The position numbers and the translations under genes were made by a program. Below the pieces are notes generated by a model that ran no database searches, was not told the DNA's origin, and was given only the letters and a program-made list of their open reading frames with translations. Shown one piece after another: positions 52,490 through 61,011 of a stretch of DNA of 64,000 bases. Source of the DNA: Pseudomonas sp. Irchel 3A7. Its GTDB lineage: Bacteria; Pseudomonadota; Gammaproteobacteria; Pseudomonadales; Pseudomonadaceae. The stretch is taken from positions 124,001 through 188,000 of the forward strand of contig NZ_FYED01000004.1 in NCBI RefSeq assembly GCF_900187565.1, written 5' to 3'. Within the stretch, counting starts at the first letter, position 1; the number at the start of each line of letters is the position of its first letter.

Positions 52490-54721
52490 TCAGTTCGAGA
52501 TCACCTGCACCGTGCGCACGGTGCCTTGGGACGAGGTGATGGTGGCGGTCGGGTTCGCCGACGGAACCACCGTGGTGCTGTTGCTCACTGTCAGCCTCCA
52601 GCGTCCGGTCAACGGCACCGCGGTGCTACCCAGGGTTACCAGCCCGGTCGGGGTGGTCACCTGGACGGTGATGGTGTTGCCGGTAGTCACTGATGAGGTG
52701 CCGGTGAAGTCCCAGTTGAAGCGGTTGTTGGAACGGGCCGTCACCGTGGCTGCGGTCACCGCGAAGGTTTCCGCGGCAGGCCGTGGCGAGACTTGCACCG
52801 TGACCGTGGCCGGCGTCGTCGACACAGCACCGAAGCTATCCCGGGCGAAGTAGGTGAAGGTCGTGGTGAAAGCCGTGGTGATCGTGGCCGGTGGGTTGTA
52901 GGTCAGGACCGTGCCGTTGCTGGTAACGGTGCCGCGGCCTGGCTGTGGTTGAGTGAAGCTGTCGATTGCCAGCGGCCCGTTGCCTTCCGGATCACTGTCG
53001 TTGCCCAGCACGTTGATCGGTATCGACACACCCAAAGTCGCGATGCTGTCGGGGACGACCGCCGGAGGCTGGTTAGGCGCCACGGTGATGGTCACGGTCG
53101 CCGCAGCGGTCGAGGCCAGCCCTTTGACGTCTTGCGCCTTGTAGGTGAAGGTCGTGGTCAGCGGAGCGTTGACCACCGCTGGCGGGGTGTAGACGACGGC
53201 GGTCGATCCGTTGAGTGCCACGGAGCCCTGGCCGGGGGCCGGTTGGGTCAGCGCGGTGATGCTCAGCGGTGTGTCGTTGTCGGGGTCGCTGTCGTTGGTC
53301 AGCAGGTTGAGGGTGATCGGTACGCCGAAGCTGGTGTTGCCGCTGTCGGCGAGGGCGATCGGCGCCTGGTTTTCACCGGTGTCCGGTGCCGAACCGACCA
53401 CAACGACTGGCTCGGTGTCACTGCCGCCAGAGGCGGATTTGATCGTGACAGTGGCCGGTGGCTGTTGCAGGTCGCTGACGGTCAGGCGCTGCAAGGTGCC
53501 GGTTTTCGTCAGGCGTCCGAAGCCCTGGGCAACCATGTCCGGCACCACCACTTCGTCAGACGAGGTGGCTTCGATCAGCAGGCTGTGGTTGCTCCAGCTG
53601 TAACGAGCGGTCTGGACTTTCACCACGTCGGTGACTTTGCTCGACACCGCCGTCGGCCGGGTGGTGCCGCTCGGGTCGGTCGCGGTGACCACCACCAGCG
53701 GAGGAACCGTGGCGCCCGTCAGGCGATGGCCGAAGAACTGGCCGCTGCTGCCGAGCATGTTGGTCAGGCACGGCGTCAGCGGAGGTCCGGGAACCAGGGC
53801 CACGGTTTCGCGGAAGCACAGGCTTGAACTGTTGGCGGATTTGCCGAAGACCTCCACACGGCTACCTGACGAGGTGCGACGGTAAGTGGCGCGGCCGATT
53901 TCCACCGGGGTTTGCGCACGGCTGTCGAGGACTTTGCCGGACACGGTAAAGAGGTTGGTCTGGATGGTCCCGGCCGGACCCTGGACCCGCAGGAAGTTGG
54001 TATTGAACGGGCTGCCGGTGACCGCTTCGTTGAGGTTCGGATCGCCGATGAACGTATCGATGGCGCCGGTGTCCGGGTTCACTTCGGTGTAGGGGCCGTT
54101 GACACTGCGCAGGAAGGGTCCCACCTCCCCGTTGAGGGCACCGGAGAAGTTACCCGGTGCGCCAATGCCGATGTCGCGGGTGATGTTGATCGCCCGACGA
54201 CCCGGAGCGGTGACGTTTACCGTTTCCACGCCGTACGGGTGGGTGATGGTGTAGACCCCGGCGATAGGAATGTTAATGCGTAGCCGAATCCGCGCGAAGC
54301 TGACCTGATCACCGTCGATAGGGGTTTCGGCCCCGAATGCCGCCTCGATCCCGGCCACGTAGGCATCCACCCCATAGCCGCCGACATCGTTGATGCTGGT
54401 CTCGGCGAGGTACCAGAAGGTTTCCCCTGGCCAGTTATCCGGGAACACCATTGGCTGGGTGTCGTCGTAGACCCCGGGTTCCGGGCTCAGGATGCACATG
54501 TAGGATGGCGCGCCGGGAGCGCCCGGTGACCGCGAGCTGGTCGCCCGCGACTGGCACAGTTCCAGCGACAGCAGATTGTTGTCCTGATACCACATGGGGA
54601 ATTTCCCCGTGGCAAAGGTGTAGGGGCCGGGGTCGACGGCAGCGAGTTGCGCGAATGCACTGCCGGACAGCGATAGAGTCAGTCCCAGGGCGTTGAGCGC
54701 CAGGCGTGGCAATTTGTTCAT
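52490..54721 (-). CDS. secreted protein with tandem Ig/cadherin-like repeats (paralogue A)
   Basis: A 743-residue exported protein. After the signal ('LGLTLSLSGSAFA') the N-terminal ~420 residues match the next gene's product ('VDPGPYTFATGKFPMWYQD', 'SPGAPGAPSYMCILSPEPG', 'GPFLRSVNGPYTE', 'GSPFNTNFLRV'). Then come two ~95-residue tandem-95/cadherin-like repeats, each with 'NDSDP' ('LLTNDSDPDNDTPLSI' and 'VLGNDSDPEGNGPLAI'), likely calcium-binding, and a C-terminal beta domain. AGGAGG precedes ATG 54721. It probably acts at the cell surface, linked to csgBA downstream. I do not know the N-terminal family. Confidence 0.8.
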   Translation of the reverse strand: MNKLPRLALNALGLTLSLSGSAFAQLAAVDPGPYTFATGKFPMWYQDNNLLSLELCQSRATSSRSPGAPGAPSYMCILSPEPGVYDDTQPMVFPDNWPGETFWYLAETSINDVGGYGVDAYVAGIEAAFGAETPIDGDQVSFARIRLRINIPIAGVYTITHPYGVETVNVTAPGRRAINITRDIGIGAPGNFSGALNGEVGPFLRSVNGPYTEVNPDTGAIDTFIGDPNLNEAVTGSPFNTNFLRVQGPAGTIQTNLFTVSGKVLDSRAQTPVEIGRATYRRTSSGSRVEVFGKSANSSSLCFRETVALVPGPPLTPCLTNMLGSSGQFFGHRLTGATVPPLVVVTATDPSGTTRPTAVSSKVTDVVKVQTARYSWSNHSLLIEATSSDEVVVPDMVAQGFGRLTKTGTLQRLTVSDLQQPPATVTIKSASGGSDTEPVVVVGSAPDTGENQAPIALADSGNTSFGVPITLNLLTNDSDPDNDTPLSITALTQPAPGQGSVALNGSTAVVYTPPAVVNAPLTTTFTYKAQDVKGLASTAAATVTITVAPNQPPAVVPDSIATLGVSIPINVLGNDSDPEGNGPLAIDSFTQPQPGRGTVTSNGTVLTYNPPATITTAFTTTFTYFARDSFGAVSTTPATVTVQVSPRPAAETFAVTAATVTARSNNRFNWDFTGTSSVTTGNTITVQVTTPTGLVTLGSTAVPLTGRWRLTVSNSTTVVPSANPTATITSSQGTVRTVQVISN

Positions 54722-54756
54722 GATGCCTCCTGATGAGGATCTGGACCTATGTGCGT

Positions 54757-56103
54757 TCATTGCACGATGACCACTTCTTCGGTATCGCTGCCGCCATTGG
54801 ATGACGTCACCCGAACCTTGGCCGGTGGAATCGGCGAGATGCCGGTCGACAGGGATTTCACCGCGCCATCGCCGCTGAGGGAGCCGATGGTGACACCTGT
54901 GCCGGTGGTGGCGGTGAGGACCGGTGGCGATGTTTCATCGCTGGTCGACGCCACGATGGTGATCTGCCCGCTGTTCAGGCTGTATTGGGCCTGCGAGATC
55001 ACCACCAGGTCGGTCAACGGCATGGACACAGAGGTCGGCGTGCTGGTGGGGATGGCCAGGTGGTTGTCGGCTGTCACCACCAGGTTGCTTGGCAACGTCG
55101 GGTTGGTGGCGGACTGGGCGTACCAGTGACCGGTGGTGTCGGCCTCGCTCAGGTTCAGCACCGGGCTGTTGCTGTCCAGGGTCACGGTGGCCGGAGGCGG
55201 TGGGGCCATCACGAACACATCCTGCTGCGCCACCGTTGCGCTTTCCCCGGCTTTACGCGAGTACGTGCTGCGCTCGGCGATGATCGGAGTAGGGCGGACC
55301 ACCGTCGACAACTTGCCGGAAATGGTCATCACCGTCGTGCGCAAATCCAGTCCGTTAGGGCCTTCGATGCGGATGTAGTTGGTATTGAAAGGGCTGCCGG
55401 TGAAGGCTTCGGCCAGGTTCGGATCACCGATGAATTGATCGGCTTGACCCGTGTCCGGGTTGGTCTCGGTGTAGGGGCCGTTGACGCTGCGCAAGAACGG
55501 GCCGATGTCGCTTCTGAGTGCGCCGTCGTAGGTTTTCGGCGAGCCGATGCCGATGTCGCGCGTCATGTTGATCGCGCGGTCTCCACCGGCCGGAACGTCA
55601 AAGATGTCGACGCCGTAGGGGTGGGTGATGGTGTAGACCCCGGCGGTGGGCACGTCGACCCGAATACGGATACGGCCAAAACTGACCTGGTCGCCTTCTC
55701 TCACCTCTTCCGCGGCGAAGGCTGCTTCGACGGCGCTGACAAACGTCAGGTCGATGCCCCGGGCCGCATCGACGATGGAACCCTCGCCGGTAAACCAGAA
55801 CGTTTCATCGGGAAAGTTGCTGGGGAAAGCGATGGGTTGGGTGTCGTCGAAAACCCCTGGGGCCGGATTCAAAACGCACATGTAGGAGGGCGCGCCGGGG
55901 GCACCGGGAACCCTGGAACTGACAGCCTTGGACAAACACAAGTCGAGGGTTCGACCGTGGGTGTCCTGATACCAGGCAGCGAAGCCGCCGGTAGCGGGTT
56001 GATATGGACCGGGGTCTACAGCAAACAACGCGGCCTGGGCAGCGCCTTGGGCCAGAGCGGTCACAGCCATTGCGATCGCGGTTTTGGACAGTAAAGGGTG
56101 CAT
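54757..56103 (-). CDS. secreted protein, paralogue B of the previous
   Basis: A 448-residue exported protein (signal 'MAVTALAQGAAQA') paralogous to the N-terminal part of the 743-residue protein: 'VDPGPYQPATGGFAAWYQD', 'PGAPGAPSYMCVLNPAPGVF', 'GPFLRSVNGPYTETNPD', 'GSPFNTNYIRI'. It lacks the C-terminal cadherin-like repeats and ends 'GGSDTEEVVIVQ', equivalent to the junction point in the paralogue. GAGGGA precedes ATG 56103. First gene of a four-gene unit ending in csgA, with a sigma-54 promoter. Family and function unknown. Confidence 0.8.
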   Translation of the reverse strand: MHPLLSKTAIAMAVTALAQGAAQAALFAVDPGPYQPATGGFAAWYQDTHGRTLDLCLSKAVSSRVPGAPGAPSYMCVLNPAPGVFDDTQPIAFPSNFPDETFWFTGEGSIVDAARGIDLTFVSAVEAAFAAEEVREGDQVSFGRIRIRVDVPTAGVYTITHPYGVDIFDVPAGGDRAINMTRDIGIGSPKTYDGALRSDIGPFLRSVNGPYTETNPDTGQADQFIGDPNLAEAFTGSPFNTNYIRIEGPNGLDLRTTVMTISGKLSTVVRPTPIIAERSTYSRKAGESATVAQQDVFVMAPPPPATVTLDSNSPVLNLSEADTTGHWYAQSATNPTLPSNLVVTADNHLAIPTSTPTSVSMPLTDLVVISQAQYSLNSGQITIVASTSDETSPPVLTATTGTGVTIGSLSGDGAVKSLSTGISPIPPAKVRVTSSNGGSDTEEVVIVQ

Positions 56104-56161
56104 GAGTATTCCCTCTATCAGAGTACCTGCCCCTTGGATGTGGGTCAGTTGAGAGGGCTTC

Positions 56162-56177
56162 GGCAACTCCCATGCCA
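56162..56177 (-). promoter_or_regulatory. sigma-54 promoter for the paralogue B-A-csgB-csgA unit
   Basis: On the minus strand: TGGCAT-GGGAG-TTGCC, GG and GC 10 bases apart, a strong match. It lies ~60 bases before ATG 56103. Confidence 0.72.
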
Positions 56178-56241
56178 ATCGGCGAAAACAGCGCTGAGAG
56201 GCCCGGTGTACAAGCCTTTTTCGCGCAATGGGTGACCATTC

Positions 56242-56281
56242 CCCCAATGCTGGGAGCGGGCCTCTTTCCCCAGGATTGGGG
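56242..56281. promoter_or_regulatory. two candidate enhancer palindromes
   Basis: CCCC-AATGCT-GGGA (56242-56255, one mismatch) and CCCC-AGGATT-GGGG (56268-56281, exact). They lie 65-105 bases upstream of the minus-strand sigma-54 promoter and also upstream of the sensor kinase gene on the other strand. Confidence 0.6.
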
Positions 56282-56379
56282 GTAGATGGGGATAGCGGGG
56301 TGGGGCGGGGTGGCGGCAGTTCATGGCCGGGCAAACTGCCAGCAGTGGGCTATAACCCTATAGGGGTTGTCCGAGAAGA

Positions 56380-57834
56380 ATGTCCATGACCACGCTGGCA
56401 AAAACACTCGAGTCCGACAAGGGCGATGTTCGCCTGAGCACGCGCAAACAGCCGTTCAATCTGCTGCGCTGGTTTTCGCTCATCAGCATGGCGGTGATCG
56501 GCACGGTGGCGGTGGCGCTGGGTTCGGTGTCGACCAAATTCGTGATTACCGAAAGCGTGCAGCGCGATGCGTTACTGACCTCGCAGTTCATTCAGGCGAT
56601 TGCCTCGGCGGAGGTGCGCCATGTGGCGATTCCCAATGTGCGGACCATGGGCGAGCTGCTCGACCCACGCAAGGACCGCGACTTTCCCGACGTCGACCCG
56701 ATGGCCCGTGCCAACGCCCGTGGTGAATTCCTCGACCATATCGAACACCTGCCAGATGTGATCCTCGCCAACATTTATGCCCCCGACCGCATGGTGATCT
56801 GGTCGACCAACCCGGCGTTGATGGGCACCACGATCCATGCCGATGAGGACCTCGATGAGGCCTTCGCTTCAAAGACCCCGGTGTCGGCCAGCTACCACGA
56901 TGTGGACAAGACGCGCATGGAACAGAAGTTCATCACGCCGCCGGAATACATCTTCATCGAGAACTACATTCCGCTGTTTGATGCCGATGGCAAGAACGTC
57001 ACGGCGATGGTCGAGATCTACAAGGAGCCCAAGGACCTGATCAACCGCATGGAGCGCGGCCTGGTGCTGATCTGGCTGGCCACGGCCCTGGGCGGCGGCC
57101 TGATTTATTTCGGGCTGTACTGGATCGTGCGCCGTGCGGCGAACCTGCTGGCGACCCAGCAAAAGCAATTGATCACCAATGAAACCTTTGTCGCGCTGGG
57201 CGAGATGTCCTCGGCGGTGGCCCACAGCTTGCGCAATCCTCTGGCGACCATTCGTTCAAGCGCCGAACTGGCACTGGAGTTCGACAGTGGCGCGGCGCAC
57301 AAGAACATCAGCGACATCATCGGCCAGGTCGATCGCATGTCGAAGTGGGTGCGGGAGTTGCTGCAGTCCTTGCGACCGATCAATGACGACGCCGAACCGG
57401 TCAATCTGGTGGCGGCCTTGCATGACAGCCTCATGGCCTTCGAGCAACAGATCGCCAAGGCCCGGGTCAACGTGGTGTTCGAGCCCAAAGAGACACCCAT
57501 GGTGATGAGCCAGCAGGTGCAGTTGACGCAAATCCTCAACAGTCTGCTGGCCAATGCGCTGGAGGCCATGGACGAAGGCGGGACGCTGGCCATCACCCTG
57601 GAGCCGACCGATGCCCGCGGCGTGTGCGCGGTGGTCAGCGACACCGGCAAAGGCATGACCGAAGAACAACGAAAAATGGCGTTCCGCCCCTTTTTCACCA
57701 CCAAGCAGGGCGGGCTGGGTGTCGGGCTGGTGCTGGTCAAACGGATCATGGAGCGTTTTGGCGGCGCCGTGACCCTCGACAGCCGCGAGGGTGAGGGCAC
57801 CCGTGTGCGTCTGTCGTTCAAGTTGGCTTCCTGA
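56380..57834 (+). CDS. mnxS1: sensor histidine kinase MnxS1
   Basis: A 484-residue membrane kinase. First helix ~31-52 ('ISMAVIGTVAVALGSVSTKF'), periplasmic sensor ~53-225, second helix ~228-250, then a HisKA dimerisation region with phospho-acceptor His in 'SSAVAHSLRNPLATIRSSAE' and an ATPase domain with N box 'LNSLLANALEAM', G1 'SDTGKGM' and G2 'GGLGVGLVLVKR'. The residue after the His is Ser, not the usual Glu/Asp. Together with the kinase and NtrC-type regulator downstream it matches MnxS1/S2/R of P. putida GB-1. ATG 56386 is an alternative start. No sigma-54 site found before it; AACCCTATAGGGGTT (56354-56368) may be an operator. Confidence 0.8.
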   Translation: MSMTTLAKTLESDKGDVRLSTRKQPFNLLRWFSLISMAVIGTVAVALGSVSTKFVITESVQRDALLTSQFIQAIASAEVRHVAIPNVRTMGELLDPRKDRDFPDVDPMARANARGEFLDHIEHLPDVILANIYAPDRMVIWSTNPALMGTTIHADEDLDEAFASKTPVSASYHDVDKTRMEQKFITPPEYIFIENYIPLFDADGKNVTAMVEIYKEPKDLINRMERGLVLIWLATALGGGLIYFGLYWIVRRAANLLATQQKQLITNETFVALGEMSSAVAHSLRNPLATIRSSAELALEFDSGAAHKNISDIIGQVDRMSKWVRELLQSLRPINDDAEPVNLVAALHDSLMAFEQQIAKARVNVVFEPKETPMVMSQQVQLTQILNSLLANALEAMDEGGTLAITLEPTDARGVCAVVSDTGKGMTEEQRKMAFRPFFTTKQGGLGVGLVLVKRIMERFGGAVTLDSREGEGTRVRLSFKLAS

Positions 57835-57876
57835 CATTGGAAGTTTTCGGACGGGATGGATGGCGGCGTTATCCCT

Positions 57877-57963
57877 GTGGGAGCGAGCCTGCTCGCGAAT
57901 GCGGCATTCCAGCCCCCATCAATGTGAATGACACACGGCTTTCGCGAGCCGGCTCGCTCCCAC
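57877..57963. repeat. REP pair (inverted)
   Basis: An inverted REP pair after mnxS1. The remaining part of this 473-base gap (57964-58307) holds the enhancer sites and sigma-54 promoter of the next unit. Confidence 0.9.
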
Positions 57964-58054
57964 AAATAGATCGGGATTAAACCAACAAGAAGTTGGCCGG
58001 CTGCAAGGCCGCCATAGCGAGACGCCTCCCCGCACCATCCCAATCCTGCAAGGC

Positions 58055-58091
58055 CCCTGAAACTGGGGGCGAACTTTCCCCACTAGCGGGT
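58055..58091. promoter_or_regulatory. two candidate enhancer palindromes (degenerate)
   Basis: CCCT-GAAACT-GGGG (58055-58068) and CCCC-ACTAGC-GGGT (58078-58091), each one mismatch from CCCC-N6-GGGG. They lie ~98-135 bases before the -24 box downstream. Confidence 0.55.
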
Positions 58092-58188
58092 ACCACTCCC
58101 CAATCGGTTTTCCCGGTCATGGCGCATTGATGTTGATAAGCCTTTGTTTTATGGGGCATCAGCGTCTTTGTATAAAGCAGTTACAAAT

Positions 58189-58204
58189 TGGCGAGGCTTT
58201 TGCA
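58189..58204 (+). promoter_or_regulatory. sigma-54 promoter for the SCO/cytochrome-mnxS2-mnxR unit
   Basis: TGGCGA-GGCTT-TTGCA, GG (58190) and GC (58202) 10 bases apart. It would make mnxR expression depend on an NtrC-type activator, a possible positive loop. Confidence 0.7.
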
Positions 58205-58307
58205 AAGGCACCATCACCTCCTTCACGCACATGAGGCAGCTGGTGATGGACAGAAGAGCGCGCGCTCCTTTCACGTGGTGGTTGACGCCGGGTATCAAGG
58301 TGTCGAC

Positions 58308-59414
58308 ATGAATCTGCATACACCACGCTCACGTGCCTTGGGCATGCACCTTGTGCTCTTGTTGGCCACCGGTTTGCTGGTCAGCCAGCTGCTGATCGCC
58401 CAACCAACGCCGTCGACACCCGCACCCATCCCCGCAGCAGCACCGGTGGAATCAGCCATCGTCGACTCCGCCAGCCCGTGGGGTGGCGACTATTTCCCCA
58501 ACACCCTGCTGACCGACCAGGACGGTCGGCAGGTGCATTTTTTCGATGACCTGATCAAGGACAAGGTGGTGGTGATCAATTTCATCTTCACTTCGTGCAG
58601 CGATTCCTGCCCGCTGGAAACCGCGCGCCTGCGTCAGGTGCAAAAACTGCTCGGCGACCGGGTCGGCAAGGACATCTTTTTCTACTCCATCAGCATCGAT
58701 CCCTTGAGTGATACCCCTGCGGTGCTCAAGGCCTATTCGCAACGTTTCCAGGTCGGGCCGGGCTGGCAGTTCCTCACCGGGGAGTTCGCCGATGTCACCG
58801 AGTTGCGGCAAAAGCTCGGGTTGTTCATCGAAGGCGTGGACAACGGTCGCAGCAAGGACCACAACCTGAGCCTGATTGTCGGCAACCAGCAAACCGGTCG
58901 CTGGATGAAAGCCTCACCCTTCGAGAACCCGTGGATTCTGGCCGATCAACTGGCCAACACCTTGCATAACTGGAAACAACCGAGCATTGCAGAGAGCTAC
59001 GCCAACGCCCCGGAGATTCGTCCACCGAGCAACGGCGAAGAACTGTTTCGCACCCGTTGCGCCTCGTGCCACAGCCTCGGTCCGCTGGATGGGCAGGGCA
59101 TCGGCCTGCGCAGCATCGGCCCGGACCTGATCGGCGTGACCCGACAACGCGATCCGGCCTGGCTCAGCCGCTGGATCCGTGAGCCGGACCGCATGCTCGC
59201 GGAAAAAGACCCGATTGCCATGGAGCTGTTCGAACGCTTCGACAGGATACCGATGCCCAACCTGCGCATGGATGAGAAGTCCGCGCAGTCGATCATCGAC
59301 TTTTTACAGGAGGAAACCGATCGCCAACATCCGCCTTCAACCCCTTTGGCCGGCAACGAAGAACCCGAACACCATCACGCAATCGCGGCCCCCGGCAAGA
59401 CTCGGGTGCAATAG
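58308..59414 (+). CDS. SCO1-cytochrome c fusion protein
   Basis: A 368-residue exported or anchored protein ('LVLLLATGLLVSQLLIA'). Residues ~60-225 are a SCO domain with the copper pair in 'FTSCSDSCPLE' (Cys ~97 and ~101) and His in 'SKDHNLSLIVG'. Residues ~240-335 are a cytochrome c with 'CASCHSLG' (~251) and Met in 'PMPNLRM'. ATG 58308 has AAGG upstream. It is placed between the two kinase genes, so it may report periplasmic copper or redox state to them, or serve oxidase assembly. Similar SCO-cytochrome fusions are known. Confidence 0.85.
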   Translation: MNLHTPRSRALGMHLVLLLATGLLVSQLLIAQPTPSTPAPIPAAAPVESAIVDSASPWGGDYFPNTLLTDQDGRQVHFFDDLIKDKVVVINFIFTSCSDSCPLETARLRQVQKLLGDRVGKDIFFYSISIDPLSDTPAVLKAYSQRFQVGPGWQFLTGEFADVTELRQKLGLFIEGVDNGRSKDHNLSLIVGNQQTGRWMKASPFENPWILADQLANTLHNWKQPSIAESYANAPEIRPPSNGEELFRTRCASCHSLGPLDGQGIGLRSIGPDLIGVTRQRDPAWLSRWIREPDRMLAEKDPIAMELFERFDRIPMPNLRMDEKSAQSIIDFLQEETDRQHPPSTPLAGNEEPEHHHAIAAPGKTRVQ

Positions 59415-59517
59415 TGGCGAAATAACACTCGCTCGACCTTCAGAGGCGGGCAATGCCACCTACACTGATCCGAAACACGGCTGAAAAGGCTTGAAGACTC
59501 GTAACCAGGACCGTCCC

Positions 59518-61011
59518 ATGCAGATACTGGAAGAACAAAAAGTACCTGCGCCGACTCCCCCGGCGACAGGAGGCAAGGAGTGGCGACCGCCGTTCAATCT
59601 GGTGCGCTGGTTCTCCCTGGCGAGTTTTTTCATCATCGCCGCGGTAGCGCTGGGGCTGGGCTACATTTCCACGCGCTTCGTGGTGGAAGAGAGTATCGAG
59701 CGCGACTCGATGCTGACCGCGCAATTCATACAGGCCATTGGCGATGCGGAAATTCGCCATGCCCAGATCACCCCGAAACGGACCATGGGCGAGATGCTCG
59801 ACCCCCGGGATGAAAACGCTTACCAGGATGTCAATCCGGCGGCACGTGCGTCATCGCGCGTCGAGTTTCTCGATCATGTGGAACACCTGCCGGACATTCT
59901 GCTGGCCACGGTGTACGCCCTCGATCGTACCGTCGTCTGGTCGACGAACCCGGAGCTTATCGGCGTGCGGATCAAAGACGATGAGGAACTGGACGAGTCC
60001 TTCGAAATGAAAGAGGCCGTATCCACCAGTTATCACGAAATCGACGAGGAGCGCCCCGAGCAACGCTTGCTGCGTGAACCGCAGTACCTGTTCATCGAGA
60101 ACTACATTCCGATGTTCAACGCCGACAAAAGCAAAGTGATTGCCATGGTGGAAATCTACAAGGAGCCGGCGGACCTGGTGGAGCGCATCCAGCGCGGGTT
60201 CAAGGCAATCTGGCTGGCGACCCTGCTGGGCGGGGCGGCGATTTACCTGGGCCTGTTCTGGATCGTGCGCCGCGCGGCCATGCTGCTGCAGAGCCAGCAA
60301 AAACAACTGGTGGCCAACGAAACCTTTGTCGCCCTGGGGGAAATGTCCTCGGCGGTGGCCCACAGCCTGCGCAATCCGCTGGCCAATATCCGGTCCAGCG
60401 CTGAACTGGCCCAGGAAATCGCCAGCCAGACCGCGCAGAAAAACATCGGCGACATCATCAGCCAGGTCGACCGCATGTCGCGCTGGGTCCGTGAATTGCT
60501 GGTGTCGTTGCGACCGGTCAATGATGACCATGAACAGGTCGACCTGGTGCTGACCATCGACGACGCCCTGGGTGCCTTCGAACCGCTGATCAAGCGCTCG
60601 AACGTCGACGTGCGCTTCACCCCCAAAAGCGTGCCACCGGTCGTCAGCCAGCAGGTGCTGCTCACGCAAATTCTCAATAGCCTGTTCGCCAATGCCCTGG
60701 AAGCCATGCCTGCCGGTGGCGTGTTGAGCATCGATATTGAAACACCGGTCCCGGGTCAAGTGAGCATGATCCTCAACGACACCGGCAAGGGCATGACCAA
60801 GCAGCAACAGCAAATGGTCTTCAAGCCGTTCTTCACCACCAAGCAAGGTGGGCTGGGGGTGGGCCTGGCGCTGGTCAAAAGAATAATGGAGCGTTTTGAA
60901 GGCTCGGTCGAACTGACCAGCCAGGAGCAGGAAGGAACCCGCGTTTGTCTGAATTTTAAAGTGGCAACGGGAGGGGAATATGGAACACAGCATACTGCTG
61001 GTCGAGGATGA
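59518..61011 (+). CDS. mnxS2: sensor histidine kinase MnxS2
   Basis: A 497-residue paralogue of MnxS1 over the full length. N-terminal helix ~36-58, periplasmic sensor with 'RTMGEMLDPRDENAYQDVNP' and 'FIENYIPMFNADKSKVIAMV', second helix ~232-255, HisKA 'AVAHSLRNPLANIRSSAELA', N box 'LNSLFANALEAM', G1 'NDTGKGM', G2 'GGLGVGLALVKRIM'. AGGA precedes ATG 59518; an upstream TTG at 59491 is less likely. It overlaps mnxR by 32 bases. In P. putida GB-1 both kinases are required for Mn(II) oxidation. Confidence 0.8.
   Translation: MQILEEQKVPAPTPPATGGKEWRPPFNLVRWFSLASFFIIAAVALGLGYISTRFVVEESIERDSMLTAQFIQAIGDAEIRHAQITPKRTMGEMLDPRDENAYQDVNPAARASSRVEFLDHVEHLPDILLATVYALDRTVVWSTNPELIGVRIKDDEELDESFEMKEAVSTSYHEIDEERPEQRLLREPQYLFIENYIPMFNADKSKVIAMVEIYKEPADLVERIQRGFKAIWLATLLGGAAIYLGLFWIVRRAAMLLQSQQKQLVANETFVALGEMSSAVAHSLRNPLANIRSSAELAQEIASQTAQKNIGDIISQVDRMSRWVRELLVSLRPVNDDHEQVDLVLTIDDALGAFEPLIKRSNVDVRFTPKSVPPVVSQQVLLTQILNSLFANALEAMPAGGVLSIDIETPVPGQVSMILNDTGKGMTKQQQQMVFKPFFTTKQGGLGVGLALVKRIMERFEGSVELTSQEQEGTRVCLNFKVATGGEYGTQHTAGRG

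Noticed and set aside
53912..56094. Long plus-strand open frames opposite the paralogue A and B genes.
   Set aside because: Antisense shadows. The minus-strand frames have signal peptides, ribosome sites and share homologous domains.
56290..56379. A sigma-54 promoter for mnxS1.
   Set aside because: I found no GG-N10-GC element with acceptable -24 and -12 boxes on the plus strand here.
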